A model generated the notes under the pieces. That model worked only from the letters and a program-made list of their open reading frames with translations. It did not search any database and was not told the DNA's origin. This document shows, in pieces, positions 25,591 through 36,839 of a stretch of 64,000 nucleotides of DNA. Within the stretch, counting starts at the first letter, position 1. Each line of letters opens with the position of its first letter. The position numbers and the translations under genes are program-made. Source of the stretch: Glandiceps talaboti (lineage: Eukaryota > Hemichordata > Enteropneusta > Spengelidae); contig NC_135559.1 in the NCBI RefSeq assembly GCF_964340395.1, forward strand, positions 23,356,964 through 23,420,963, in the 5' to 3' direction.

Positions 25591-26014
25591 TTTATTTGAC
25601 ACGAAATTACGTCATACAAGTACATAATTTATGGTCAATGATAAAAACAGATACAATGTAACTACACAACAATAAAATAACACTAAACTACTAATAATTT
25701 CAAAAAGGTTAAACTGATTTATTTGATAAATTTGAGTAATAGTGTTAATGAACTTACCCATACTGTTGGCAATAAAACCATCCTTAGTTCTCATTAGTTA
25801 ATGGAATGCATCAATATTTGTTAGTTTTGATATAGTTTCATCGTAAACTGATAACTGATTGATTCTAGCTTTATTTATTGACTGTTTTTTTACATTCTAG
25901 TAAAGCATGAATTTCATTGCCAACAGACTGTGTTGCCACACATATTACAAAATCTTTGCTCTGGAGGTACGCCAATGTATCTTAATTTTCCAATAGGTAA
26001 ATTATGTGCTGATA

Positions 26015-26340
26015 TACCGTAGCCGATGACGACAAATCGGTCTTCTAATTCAAGTGTCAGTCTTCTAGTGTAGTGTAGTGTAGTGTAGTGTAGTGTAGTG
26101 TAGTGTAGTGTAGTGTGGTGTAGTGTAGTGTAGTGTAGTGTAGTGTAGTGTAGTGTAGTGTAGTGTAGTGTAGTGTAGTGTAGTGTAGTGTAGTGTAGAA
26201 AACTTTTGAATGAGAAGACAGACGCGATACTTGAGTTAGAAGACCGACACTTGAACTAGAAGACCGACACTTGAGTTAGAAGACGGACACTTGAACTAGA
26301 AGACCGACACTTGAACTAGAAGACCGACACTTGAGTTAGA
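26015..26340. mobile_element. Short foldback-like element with (TAGTG)n core, right end lost
   Basis: It begins TACCGTAGCCGATGACGACA, then two 20-bp units of 'gtcggtcttctaattcaagt' type. A (TAGTG)n array follows at 26066-26197, then the spacer 'tagaaaacttttgaatgaga', then inverted 20-bp units running to 26340. The terminal inverted TACCGT end is missing where the next element begins. Its architecture mirrors the larger element at 26356-28900. Confidence 0.7.
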
Positions 26341-26682
26341 TACCGTGGCCGATGATACCGTGGCCGATGACGACAAGTCGGTCTTCTAAATCAAGTGTCG
26401 GTCTTCTAATTCAAGTGTCGGTCTTCTAGTTCAAAAAACCGGTCTTCTAATTCAAGTGTCGGTCTTCTAGTTCAAAGTGTCGGTCTTCTAGTTCAAAAAA
26501 CCGGTCTTCTAATTCAAGTGTCGGTCTTCTAGTTCAAGTGTCGGTCTTCTAACTCAAGTGTCGGTCTTCTAGTTCAAGTGTCGGTCTTCTAACTCAAGTG
26601 TCGATCTTCTAATTCAAGTGTCGGTCTTCTAGTTCAAGTGTCGGTCTTCTAACTCAAGTGTCGCGTCCGTCTTCTCAGTTTT

Positions 26683-27087
26683 CTATACTATACTATACTA
26701 TACTATACTATACTATACTATACTATACTACTAGTATATACTATACGATACTATATTATATACGATACTATACTATATACTATACTATACTATACTATAC
26801 TATACTTTACTATACTACTAGTATATACTATACGATACGATACTATACTATATACGATACTATACTATATACTATTATACTATACTATACTATACTATAC
26901 TATACTATACTATACTATACTATACTATACTATACTATACTATACTATACTATACTATACTATACTATACTATACTATACTATACTATACTATACTATAC
27001 TATACTATACTATACTATACTATACTATACTATACTATACTATACTATACTATACTATACTATACTATACTATACTATACTATACTA
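26683..27087. repeat. (TATAC)n pentamer array
   Basis: The left arm of the inverted pentamer pair, with CTAGTATATAC-type interruptions at 26728-26880. The open frames (YTILYYT repeats) are not coding. Confidence 0.95.
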
Positions 27088-27121
27088 GACCAATGGGATC
27101 TCATGTGAGGATGTCCGGCTT

Positions 27122-27900
27122 TTGAGATATGTCTTACACTTGCACAACATGTATCATCACATCATGGCATCAGAAACTACTGTAGTTCCTGAAAATTTGA
27201 TACTAGTCAATTTAGACGTGGTATATATGTACACAAATATGTTGCAGTCTGACGCAATGCAGTCAGTTGTCAAAGCACTTGACTCACCAGTTACACAAAC
27301 AATCGACTGCAGCATTCCAAAACCACTACCAGTGTATCTCTTAAAACTATTATGTGATTCTCACGAAAAACACATTTAAATTTAATGGAGAATTCTACAC
27401 ACAAACATGTGTATGTAGCATGGGCTCTTGGGCCTCACCCGAAATAGTCGACATAGCATTCCATGAACTGGAAAGTCGCATTATTTAAATCTACACGAAT
27501 AAAATATCACTCTGGACACGTTTCAGGGATGACGTTTTCGTGATATTTTGTGGCACCCAAGTCGAACTAAATAATCTGAGTGAAAAAATAAACCAAATAC
27601 ATCCAACTTTCAAATTTTCGTTGGAAAGCTCAGATACGGAAGTAACATATCTTTTCAATCCACAAATGTCAACGACACCAATAACACAAAGTATTGGATA
27701 TCAAAACTCATTCCAATATTTACACAGGCAATCATGTCACCCAGACTCAGTCTTCAAAGGGTCCATTAAGGGTCAAACGATCAGATAGATAGGAACATGT
27801 AGTAACGAAGAAGAATTTCGAAGAAAGTGAAATTCTTCACCGAGAAACTGGCGAGGAGAGGCTATAATGAAACAGAAATAAATACTAGTAACTTGAGTCC
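27122..27900 (+). pseudogene. Penelope-like element reverse transcriptase fragment
   Basis: The first frame reads LVNLDVVYMYTN (RT motif A region), then, after a stop near 27378, FNGEFYTQTC, SMGSWASPEI, and later FRDDVFVIF (variant of the catalytic motif with RDD), then LSEKINQIHPTFKFSLE and FQYLHRQSCHP. The order and wording match Penelope-like RTs ('fnGk.Y.Q..GtaMGs', '..DD.f..w', 'HPtikFt.E', 'yLh..SCHP'). A degraded stretch to about 27870 still reads KLARRGYN. There are stop codons at about 27378, 27486 and 27786 and frame shifts, so it is dead. The N-terminal RT part and any GIY-YIG endonuclease were not found. Confidence 0.8.
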
Positions 27901-27969
27901 ACTATCATAATCCTGACATCTCTATTTGATGAACAACACAAGTAAACTCTGGGCAAACAAATACGGGAA

Positions 27970-28688
27970 TACTATACTATATACTATACTATACTATACT
28001 ATACTATACTACACTACACTATAGTGTAGTATAGTATATAGTATAGTATACTATAGTATAGTATATAGTATATAGCATAGTATAGTATATAGTATATATT
28101 GTATAATATAGTATATAGTATATAGTATAGTATAGTATAGTATAGTATAGTATAGTATAGTATAGTATAGTATAGTATAGTATAGCATAGTATATAGTAT
28201 ATAGCATAGTATAGTATATAGTATTTATTGTATAATATAGTATATAGTATAGTATAGTATAGTATAGTATTAGAGTATAGTATAGTATAGTACAGTATAG
28301 TATAGCATATCATAGTACAGTATAGTATTATAGTATAGTATAGTATAGTATAGTATAGTATAGTATAGTATAGTATAGTATAGTATAGTATAGTATAGTA
28401 TAGTATAGTATAGTATAGTATAGTTCAGTATAGTATAGCATATCATAGTATAGTATAGTATTATAGTATAGTGTATAGTATAGTATAGTACTGTATAGTA
28501 TATCATAGTATAGTATAGTATAGTATAGTTCAGTATAGTATAGCATATCATAGTATAGTATAGTATTACAGTATAGTGTATAGTATAGTATAGTATAGTA
28601 TAGTATAGTATAGTATAGTATAGTATAGTATAGTATAGTATAGTATAGTATAGTATAGTATAGTATAGTATAGTATAGTATAGTATAG
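27970..28688. repeat. (ATACT)n then (GTATA)n pentamer array
   Basis: Begins with a short plus-sense ATACT run (27970-28012). It switches through 'acactacactatagtgtagt' to the complementary TATAG phase and continues to 28688. The switch point is a local palindrome. Frames here are open by period, not by coding. Confidence 0.95.
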
Positions 28689-29194
28689 AAAACCTTTGAA
28701 AGAGAAGATGGACGCGACACTTGAGTTAGAAGACCGACACTTGAACTAGAAGACCGACACTTGAATTAGAAGACCGACACTTGAACTAGAAGACCGACAC
28801 TTGAATTAGAAGACCGACACTTGAACTAGAAGACCGGTTTTTTGAACTAGAAGACCGACACTTGAATTAGAAGACCGGTTTGTCGTTATCGGCCACGGTA
28901 GAAGACAGCAAGTACCTAATAAATGGCAGTATTTACAGAGTATGGTGTCGATATTATAAATTTTCAAAAGAGAAGTCTGATTTCACATTGGAATGGGGAA
29001 AATTGGTTGAAAAACAAACAAACTTTAATGGAACACTCCATTTCAGTGACACACGTGTTCGAGCGAATTCAAAGACATATATTTAGGAAACCAGCGGCGG
29101 CCAGTCCCTTGGTGAAAGACCTTGGTATAACAGTGAAAATAAAGATAATTATAATATACCTAGTGATAATACTGTGCCATGATTCGTTAGAATC

Positions 29195-29490
29195 AGTCAC
29201 GTGATAGGAAAATAGAATGACTATTTCCCTAGGGAAATAGTTCCATCAACTTTTACATGGTCACGTGACCACCGCCCGTTCACAGCAGGTCAAAATGGCA
29301 GCTTCTGACGATGTCATCTGCCACCGCGAGTTCACAGCATGAGGTATATTATAAAGCACATATTGCCTGGCCTATATTCGGGCTATAGCACCCGTTCATT
29401 ACCCCCTCGTGACTGAATTACCAGAATCACATGCTATTTCCCTCGGCCTTTGTCCTCGGGAAATAGCATGTGATTCTGGTAACTCACAGT
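29195..29490. repeat. Cluster of perfect palindromes and a hairpin
   Basis: There is a 22-bp perfect palindrome at 29220-29241 (centre TTTCCCTAGGGAAA) and a 12-bp GGTCACGTGACC at 29259-29270. A hairpin has 22-bp perfect arms at 29421-29442 and 29458-29479, starting CCAGAATCACATG. The stem halves share GGGAAATAG with the first palindrome. It is probably a foldback MITE; no target duplication was established. Confidence 0.7.
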
Positions 29491-31170
29491 CCCTCGGGTG
29501 TTTGGGCGAAAAATCGCCAACACACATGACAATACAACAAAACATATACTAGTACACGACATTCAAATCTGCAATGAATACTTACAACAGATGTGATCGT
29601 GGAGTTTGTAGTTTTGCAACTCCGCTTGTGTACGGTCCTTTTCGAAATCTCTTGCACTGATTTTGAAATCTAAACGACAGAAGTCGCTTGTTATCAAGTG
29701 TACATACACACATTAAAAATATTCCTTTTCAGATCTGGCATCTGGTTTTAATACGTATCTACACATGTAGTATTGAATGCTGGACAGGTACATTCTACAC
29801 AGGATATAGAGTCCAAGTTTAGGTCTACACAAAATTTGAAATTTTACCTCAATATTAGCATACAAGTTACATAAATTGGACCTCCTGCAAATATTAGATA
29901 GAAAAGAAACATCACTCAGTAAAACACCTTTAGAAACCTTCAGAATGTTTCACCCCCACTTTTGATCAATTGAGATACATTCTAGAGCAATGGAAAAAGT
30001 CAATATGGCAGCTACTTTAGAACGTTTTTGTTATTTGTTCTGTATTTAGTTCTCCCTCTATGTTCTGTAGAAATATCATGTTAAAAAGTAAATGAATCGT
30101 TGTTGAAGGCATTTCATGAGGGCTCATTAATTTCCCACTTTGCAATGGTGTCAAAATGAGATAGACTTAGTCATCAAGTTGGCATGTGACTACTTATTCC
30201 CAGCAATAAAGGTTATTTGTGTATGAGAATTACCAAAAGATGTAGAAGGGTACATTCCATGTTGTTTATGTTGAGGATTTGAATGTCAGATTTTATTTGA
30301 GTAATAAAAAACTTGGAATGATGGCTAACAATGCAATAAAATTTGATTTAAGATACTATTTTCTGGTGGGTTGGTGGTTGGGGTTGGGCGGTACATTAGA
30401 ATGTGTCTCTGCTGTTACTTTCAACCTTTATTCATGACTGACCAAGAGAAAGTTCGTTGCGTAATAATCGAATGTAAGAGTGCCTTCACGCTGAATAACT
30501 AAACTAAATATGTATATATTCATATTGTTCCTTTGAAATATTAGAAAAGATATTCTTCAGATACTGAATTTATCATCTTTATTTTATGCTACGTTGTCCT
30601 TTATCCTGTTTTATTTTAGAATTTCGATGAAATAACGTAATCAAATGTAACAGCGGAGAACACATCTTTTCACGTTGACGGTCGTTGTTCCCTTGAATTG
30701 ACATGTAACTCCAACCAAATAGCTACACTAGTAGAAACGTAGACAATGCATACGACATAATGGCGTGAGTGAGAGACTAGACAGTAGTTTTGAATAAAAA
30801 TAATTGGGTCTATTCACTCGAATACATAACTTTGTATAGTAACGATTCAATTGATGCTATGCTATTGATCAAAAATATGTTTATATCAGATGTAAACTGA
30901 ATGCCTTCAATAAAGGCAAAACTTTAGATTGCTGTTCCTTCTGCGCTACCAGACATGATATTGCATATCCATTAGTTACTACATCAATAAATAAAACGTA
31001 GCTTTGGAACTTATTGTTCATATCCTCTTTTGTAAAAGTTGAGTTTGGTGTATTTTTAACCCGCTGTAAATTTCACTAGAGTCCACCATTTTAGCTTCAC
31101 TATACGAAAAGTCATATTTGACCATGTCTTTCCACCGGGGTAAATCTTTAGCAGAGGATGTGTAAATGTG
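29490..31170. other. Intergenic, nothing recognised
   Basis: No ORF with domain resemblance, no RNA gene and no clear repeat was found. Confidence 0.4.
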
Positions 31171-31173
31171 GTG

Positions 31174-31269
31174 AGTATGAGATGAAGTGACACCTTTGAC
31201 TTAATTCACCCCCGGTGACCTCTCCCCTGGGGGCTGTGAACAGTCAAAAGTGTCACTTTGTCTCGTACT
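31174..31269. repeat. Hairpin element, 27-bp arms
   Basis: Arms at 31174-31200 and 31243-31269 pair at 23 of 27 positions (core AAGTGACAC and GTGTCACTT). An inner CCCC/GGGG pair surrounds the loop. It resembles a small foldback MITE. Confidence 0.6.
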
Positions 31270-32129
31270 ACCCCTTGACAGAGATGGTAGTTAGGTGGGT
31301 CACAGGTATGGTAAAGGTTGGGTCGTGCCAGTAAAATCAATTTAATACTAGACAATAATTTTGAAAAAAAAAAAATCAGGTCTACCACTCAAGTAGTTGT
31401 TTTGTCAACTATTTTTTTCCTTGTTACGACGTCTACTCAAATAAAACCTACCTAAGAGTACCCATTCATTCTCATTCAGGCTACCAGCCTACCATCCACA
31501 GACACCACCACACGATCTAGGTTAGTGTAATCTGTTCACCTTAAGCTTATGAGATTCGCCAAGTTTTATTACAAAAGGGCGATGGATATATTCACTTGTT
31601 TCAAAGATGGTAGACTGTAATTTGCTAGTTAAATTTCAGTAATTGTATGTGTATTAATGGCTTACAGCTCGATGTAGTTTTAGTGGAGATTTGACTAACC
31701 CTGGGCTTCGCATCACTGTTTCATAGCTGACCCCCACCGGCTACCTATTCCGAATATATGCATGAACCGTTTATTGTTTCGATACTGAGAGGTATGACAT
31801 GCAAAAATATACATGTACTAGTATACAGTGATATTTTCTCTATTTTATCGATTAAGTATAATATCTATTGCGATCAGAAGTGCATATTTTTAATCAGCTC
31901 ACACATCCATATAACACCAGAGGATGAGTGCATTCTTAAGATCTAGCGTAATTACTGAAAATCACTAATTATGCAAATAACTCATTAAAATTACAAGCTA
32001 TACGGTATTATCAAACTTTATGACACATGCACTTTGTTATCATTAATGTATGTACTAAATTACTTCGATTCATAATCATATTTTAACATTCTGAATGACT
32101 TAGAAATGGCAAGTAAAGTCAGAAGGAAC

Positions 32130-32560
32130 ATTTGAACTGTTTGTTTTATTGAATTTGCCCAAATTTCAGCGATAAAAAATAATTTTCATTCACTCATGGT
32201 TTTCCTAACCCTGTCATATAGGGCGTCGATTTAAATTTTTTTCATCTAATTGAAGACATTTAGGGTCGTTTGGGTCATGAGAAACATAATTAAGGCTGCC
32301 CTTATATATACCTACCAATTGCTGTTGTTATCTTTACAATATACATAATGTTCTGACTGTTGCTATGGACATGGTCTTGTTGATAGGCATATTTCATACA
32401 TGTTTTGATATTTTTTTGGCCTGACTAACCAAAATGTTGTTATCTTTGCAAAATATACTGGCATTAATGGCTGTTGCTAAGGCCATATCAATGGAAGTTG
32501 ACTATAATCACATGGATTCATGGGTTTTCATTGCCTAACCAATGGTTAAGAATAGGGTCT
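32130..32560 (+). repeat. Dispersed repeat, family C
   Basis: Shares 'ctgttgctatgg', 'atggtcttgttg' and 'atatttca' with the end of the tandem block at 46905-47620. No ORF. Confidence 0.4.
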
Positions 32561-32819
32561 TGGGGCCACATTTTATTTTTAGCCCCCTAAGACTAATTTT
32601 GAAGATAAAAATTGCCAACATGTATTTTTTTATATGTGGTCCTATAATGAACGTAACCATATATGTTTCATAAAATTAACATGCATTTCACACGAAAACC
32701 CATATGCCCCATAGCCCTCATGGCCAGGCAATATGTGTTCAATATTACCTATCTGATAGCCAAACAAGAACTGCTATTTTCATTATTTTCGAGTTGTACT
32801 ACTACTGCTTAGACAAAAA

Positions 32820-33290
32820 TGGCGTCGGTATTACTGGTAAACCCAACCAGGATAACACTCACAAATGCCCAGAGGTGATCGGAACAATTGCTGGACGAAT
32901 CAAGAATGACTTTAATAACTAACCAGGGTAACTAACAATATCAGAAACGACGCTAAATATATTTCTATTTTGATTGACGGCGACACTATGGTAGAGCTGT
33001 GCAGGAGTGTGAAATAGTCTACATGCGACGAGTAGACAAACCGACTTGTAAACTTGTGGTGAATTTAGTGGGACAGAAGGAAGTTCAACACGCACATGCG
33101 GATGGTGGTGTTAGTGCGACAAAAACCATATGTGACAAGAAGGTTGATGAAAATTGGAAGCAGAAACTTATAGGATTTGGAGAAGATGGTGCGCCTGTCA
33201 ATCTTGGTCGAAACCGGAATGTATACCCTTTACTCAGGGACGAATTAGTGCAATAGTACCCTACGCGTATCACTTCACTGTATTAAAGTT
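32820..33290 (+). pseudogene. hAT-like transposase remnant (DUF4371/ZNF862-type)
   Basis: The reading frame at 32999-33256 gives ECEIVYMRRVDKP, then VEHAHADG-like wording (QHAHADGGV), then WKQKLIGFGEDGAPVNLGR. This matches the RNase-H-like core of hAT-type transposases and their host relatives ('..vGfgsDGAsvM.G...GV'). The usual M is replaced by N and stops follow at 33254. Upstream (32820-32990) only broken frames remain. It is a short, inactivated fragment, plus strand. The upstream stop codons and absent BED finger argue against a domesticated gene. Confidence 0.65.
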
Positions 33291-34369
33291 GCTAACTGTT
33301 ACGATGCTTACCATGAAGTATGTAATTTTTCTGATGTGTAATCATCGTTATGAGGGTTTGAATTTCGTTTATTATTTGCCAAGGAAACGGGTGTACATAT
33401 CCCGGGTATTTAGGGGATCACGAAAGCCGAGTGTAGTCGAGGATGGCAAGCTTCCTGTGCTGAGAATAGGAAGCAGGCATTTGACAATAACATTTTTGAC
33501 AACTAATTTTAACTGGGACTTGAAAAATCACAGATATAGAGCTAAATTTCTTGCATAAATCATGAAATTGCTAGGCATTCAGTTTAAATCCGGGTTATCT
33601 CTGGTTTTAAGTGTGGGGCAAAGCGAGGGTTGGCATTGCCTCCCAGATGCGACAACACAATGATGTGTTTTCGTTGAGGTACATTTTCTGTGTACAGAAT
33701 TATTAAAGCTTGGTGGCAGCATGACCTAGCAAACATGTAAACAAACATGTAAACAAACATGTAAACAAACATGACAAGGCTGATAGCTTGACCCCATTGA
33801 CAACCGCATTGTTAGGCGAGATCTGCCCCGAAACGGAGAATGGCTTATTACTGTATCTTGTCCGTAGTATGGTTTGTGTGATGAATGTAAACAAGTAATC
33901 GTGCAGGTGAGTGTTAGTATCTGATGTACGACTTAAAATCTAATAAATGTATGGTCCAAACCTATGCACTCCTTTTATGTGGTTACTTACAAGATAACAC
34001 TAACGAGAGAATCAGGCATTTTATTTAGACCAGTTTTGTTCTTATTTCAATGACTAAATACGCAACATTTATGACGATGGTAAATGCATACCTAAACATA
34101 ATTTGCTAGTCACAGAACTAAAATGTGCAACTAAGGGGACTTGAGTCAATACTCGTCTAAACTGGGTTACTAGTGACTACGTTGCAGTTACCATTAATTA
34201 AATTAAATTATAATACACCAAAATTGAAGTTATTATATATTACACACCTTTGAAATAGCACACTTCGACAGTTTCATCAATTTTACCGTCACGTGATAAA
34301 AATAATAAAATGATGTTCATTTCAAATTACATCAGAACTAGACATAAACAGTGCCATCTACCAAGAGAA
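33290..34369. other. Intergenic, nothing firm
   Basis: The 134-codon ORF at 33154-33558 overlaps the transposase frame and has no recognisable domain. A small tandem 'aacaaacatgta' run lies at 33733-33770. No RNA gene seen. Confidence 0.35.
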
Positions 34370-35062
34370 CTAGTCCGAACTCTCTGTGAATGAGAAGCAA
34401 CTCGATGATCCCGACTCTGAGTTGCGCAAACTAGATGAGTTACTAAGCAATCCATCGCCAACTGTATAGTGTGAACCTGTGTGTGCTTGTGCTGCTCGTT
34501 TAGGAAGGAGGCAAGTTAAAGACTGTCCAATCACACAACGATCATCTACCTCTACCGCCAAATTCCCATTCCTGTTCAAGTTCATCGGCGTCAGCAATGA
34601 CGTCATATGGGGCACGGTCAGGTTGATGGTATGATGACGACGTGGACGTCGGTTACTATGGTAATCATCCTCCAACAACATTTCATCCACACGTTTCTTA
34701 ATTTCTTCCTCCAGTTCAGTCTTGCGTCTTTGTTCCAATTCACTCTTCGATGTTTTGGGCTCACCGTCGTTATGTAGGTTGTAGCATGATTTTCTGTATT
34801 CCATCATTCTATTGGAGTACCTCAATGGGAATGCGTTGTGTCCATAGTATTTGACCGGTGTCGATCTGTGTCCACCGACGGTAAATCTACCAGCAAGTCG
34901 TTCTTTCCTTATTCTTTTTGACGTATGAGATAATATAGATGTGGTTTGACTAAGTATGGATTGTCGTAGTCGACGGACAGCTTCGTGACAGTCCATCTGG
35001 TGCTGTCTAGCTAATTCATAGTTATTGTACCACGTACTTCGTCTCGTCTCTTGTGTTCCCAT
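34370..35062 (-). CDS. Uncharacterised 230-aa protein, single open exon
   Basis: The start is the first ATG after an in-frame TGA about 36 bp upstream. Its context is good (A at -3, G at +4), and the frame runs uninterrupted to TAG at 34370. The N-terminus reads MGTQETRRSTWYNNYELARQ and is basic and likely helical to about residue 75. Residues about 105-135 are a charged heptad-like stretch (SELEQRRKTELEEEIKKRVD), a probable short coiled coil. The rest is Ser/Thr- and Asn-rich and ends SCFSFTESSD. No signal peptide or membrane segment. The family was not recognised; the STWYNN start faintly recalls tektin-like termini, but this is not enough for a call. It is a real gene by length, start context and non-repetitive composition. 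It could be the only exon or a terminal one. Confidence 0.7.
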   Translation of the reverse strand: MGTQETRRSTWYNNYELARQHQMDCHEAVRRLRQSILSQTTSILSHTSKRIRKERLAGRFTVGGHRSTPVKYYGHNAFPLRYSNRMMEYRKSCYNLHNDGEPKTSKSELEQRRKTELEEEIKKRVDEMLLEDDYHSNRRPRRHHTINLTVPHMTSLLTPMNLNRNGNLAVEVDDRCVIGQSLTCLLPKRAAQAHTGSHYTVGDGLLSNSSSLRNSESGSSSCFSFTESSD

Positions 35063-35518
35063 TTTCAAAGTACACAAAACTAAACTGTTCAGTCGTCATG
35101 ATCAAATGCCATTCATTTCTTCCTTAAAATTACTTCACACATCTCGTGCTCATGGAGAATATCACACCACACCTACATCTTCAACTTCTGCGTCCGTCAA
35201 CAAACGAACCGAGAACAATGTCGAACGTCTGTGTAGTGCGCCCTCAATGGCAGAATGTTATTTACGTCAACTGAAATGGAATCTAAATTCTTGTCAAATA
35301 TTGTAATCCCAGAGTATTCTAACTGTACAGCGCCTCTGAACTCTACATCGTAGTTGAAACTGACACTTTATAAATTCACTGATTGCTTGCTTGCTTGCTT
35401 GCTTGATTGATTGATTGATTGATTGATTCATTCATTCATTCGTTCGTTGGAAAAGATTATTTAATCTGACATGTTACTACACTGTAAGCCAACATGTAAC
35501 TTAGCCTAACTGCCCTTT

Positions 35519-35640
35519 TTATAATAATAATAATAATAATAATAATCATATTTACTTCTTTAAAAACGCCTTCCATGTAAAAAGACATCTCAAGGCGCTG
35601 TACACTGCAATCATAAAATATACGTAAAAACTAAAAAACA
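35519..35640 (-). mobile_element. 3' tail of a LINE/SINE on the minus strand
   Basis: On the minus strand, 'cagcgccttgagatg' and 'gaaggcgtttttaaag' are followed by (TTA)n. This is the same 3'-tail style as at 24360-24515. The AAT run on the plus strand is at 35520-35545. Confidence 0.5.
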
Positions 35641-36017
35641 TGAGAAGGAAAAAATAGAGACAATTTCTTTCTTTCACTATCAAATTTAAATGCACAATTT
35701 CAGACCATGGATTGTACTACAAAATTCTGCTATAGTAGGAGTATCTTGCTGAAACACTACTTAACACAAGAGAATTGCTCCTTTCAACTTAACAACTTAT
35801 TCATTTATTTATTTGTTTGTTTGTTTATTTTTACTTTGAATTTTTTTCCAATATATGTACATGTATTGTGAATGTGTTGTAACAAATTTGTTGTCCCACA
35901 CTATTATTTGTTTTTTTGGTCTGTTTGCACTTTATGACAATGTTCTCTATTTTAAAGAATAAGTTGATAAATGAATATGAATATGAATTTAACAAAATCA
36001 CGTGTTGTGTTTGCTTG

Positions 36018-36044
36018 TTTTTTTTTGTGTGTGTGTGGGGGGGG

Positions 36045-36083
<39 letters not shown>
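36018..36083. repeat. (GT)n microsatellite
   Basis: GT runs interrupted by a G run. A TTTG run follows at 36081-36093. Confidence 0.9.
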
Positions 36084-36085
<2 letters not shown>

Positions 36086-36417
36086 TTTGTTTGTTCCACC
36101 GACTAATCTCATAAGCAAAGCTAAACATTTAACCAAAATCAAACCACAAACACGTTCTCGTTTCAACGTTTTGCGGGAAAGTTAGGGGGCACCTTTTACT
36201 CATACATCTGAAGTTTCTTTTGAAGTTTGCAGTTTTGCGCCGTGTTTATTCAAAATAATACCAAAGCGAAAATCAAAGGAAAGCAAAAACAACAAGTGAC
36301 AGATACCGTCCGAATATGAACATATCCTGTTGGACGTCCTAAATGTACAAATAAATTGTTAATTTGTTCCATGTCTAGAGCGGGACCTCGTTTCAGGCCC
36401 ATATTGAGTAACCGACA

Positions 36418-36555
36418 CCATCCACATCCATCCATCCATCCATCCATCCATCCATACATACATACATACATACATACATACATACATACATACATACATA
36501 CACACATACATACATACATACATACATACATACATACATACATACATACATACAG
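36418..36555. repeat. (CATC)n/(CATA)n tetranucleotide microsatellite
   Basis: About 8 CATC units followed by about 27 CATA units with one CACA interruption. The open MYVC frames on the opposite strand are a by-product. Confidence 0.95.
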
Positions 36556-36839
36556 TGACGGTTGTTTTGTACATTAGACAAGAATTATTGTCAGATATTG
36601 AGTTATCGTCAGCGTTATTTCATTTTCGCAAACCAGAGCTGTTATCCCTTCCGCTGTACTTCGAAATAACGTTCTTACGGCAAGTTTCGACGGTGCCGTA
36701 AAAGAGGCCGTGGTTTATGATGTGTATCTGGTCAATATTATCTTTAGGTAGTGTAGTGACAAGTTTAAATTTTGAGTTTAATCTCAGTTTTGAATCTGTC
36801 AGCATGAATGTCAAACTGTACTAGTTGTAATTTGAGTAG

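Larger units (their letters stand above)
26356..28900. mobile_element. Foldback-like composite element carrying a Penelope-like RT fragment
   Basis: The outer ends are TACCGTGGCCGATGACGACA and its reverse complement (28880-28900, one mismatch). Inside each end lie about 9-15 tandem 20-bp units of 'gtcggtcttctaattcaagt' type, inverted with respect to each other. Next comes an inverted spacer ('gtcgcgtccgtcttctc' and 'tctatac'). Then come large pentamer arrays: (TATAC)n at 26683-27087 and the complementary (GTATA)n at 28024-28688. The loop holds a Penelope-like RT fragment (27090-27960). A 15-bp duplication of the left terminus lies at 26341-26355. Long inverted termini built of short tandem repeats are typical of foldback elements; a TSD was not found. 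Confidence 0.65.

Noticed and set aside
24400-25625. 400- and 262-codon minus-strand ORFs with STLLY repeats
   Set aside because: They cover a (TAGAG)n array; a 5-bp period gives the same peptide in every frame.
26658-28720. YTILYYT-type ORFs on both strands
   Set aside because: Pentamer array artefacts.
28880-29204. Overlapping 68- and 93-codon ORFs after the foldback element
   Set aside because: No recognisable domain; begins at the element edge; likely chance.
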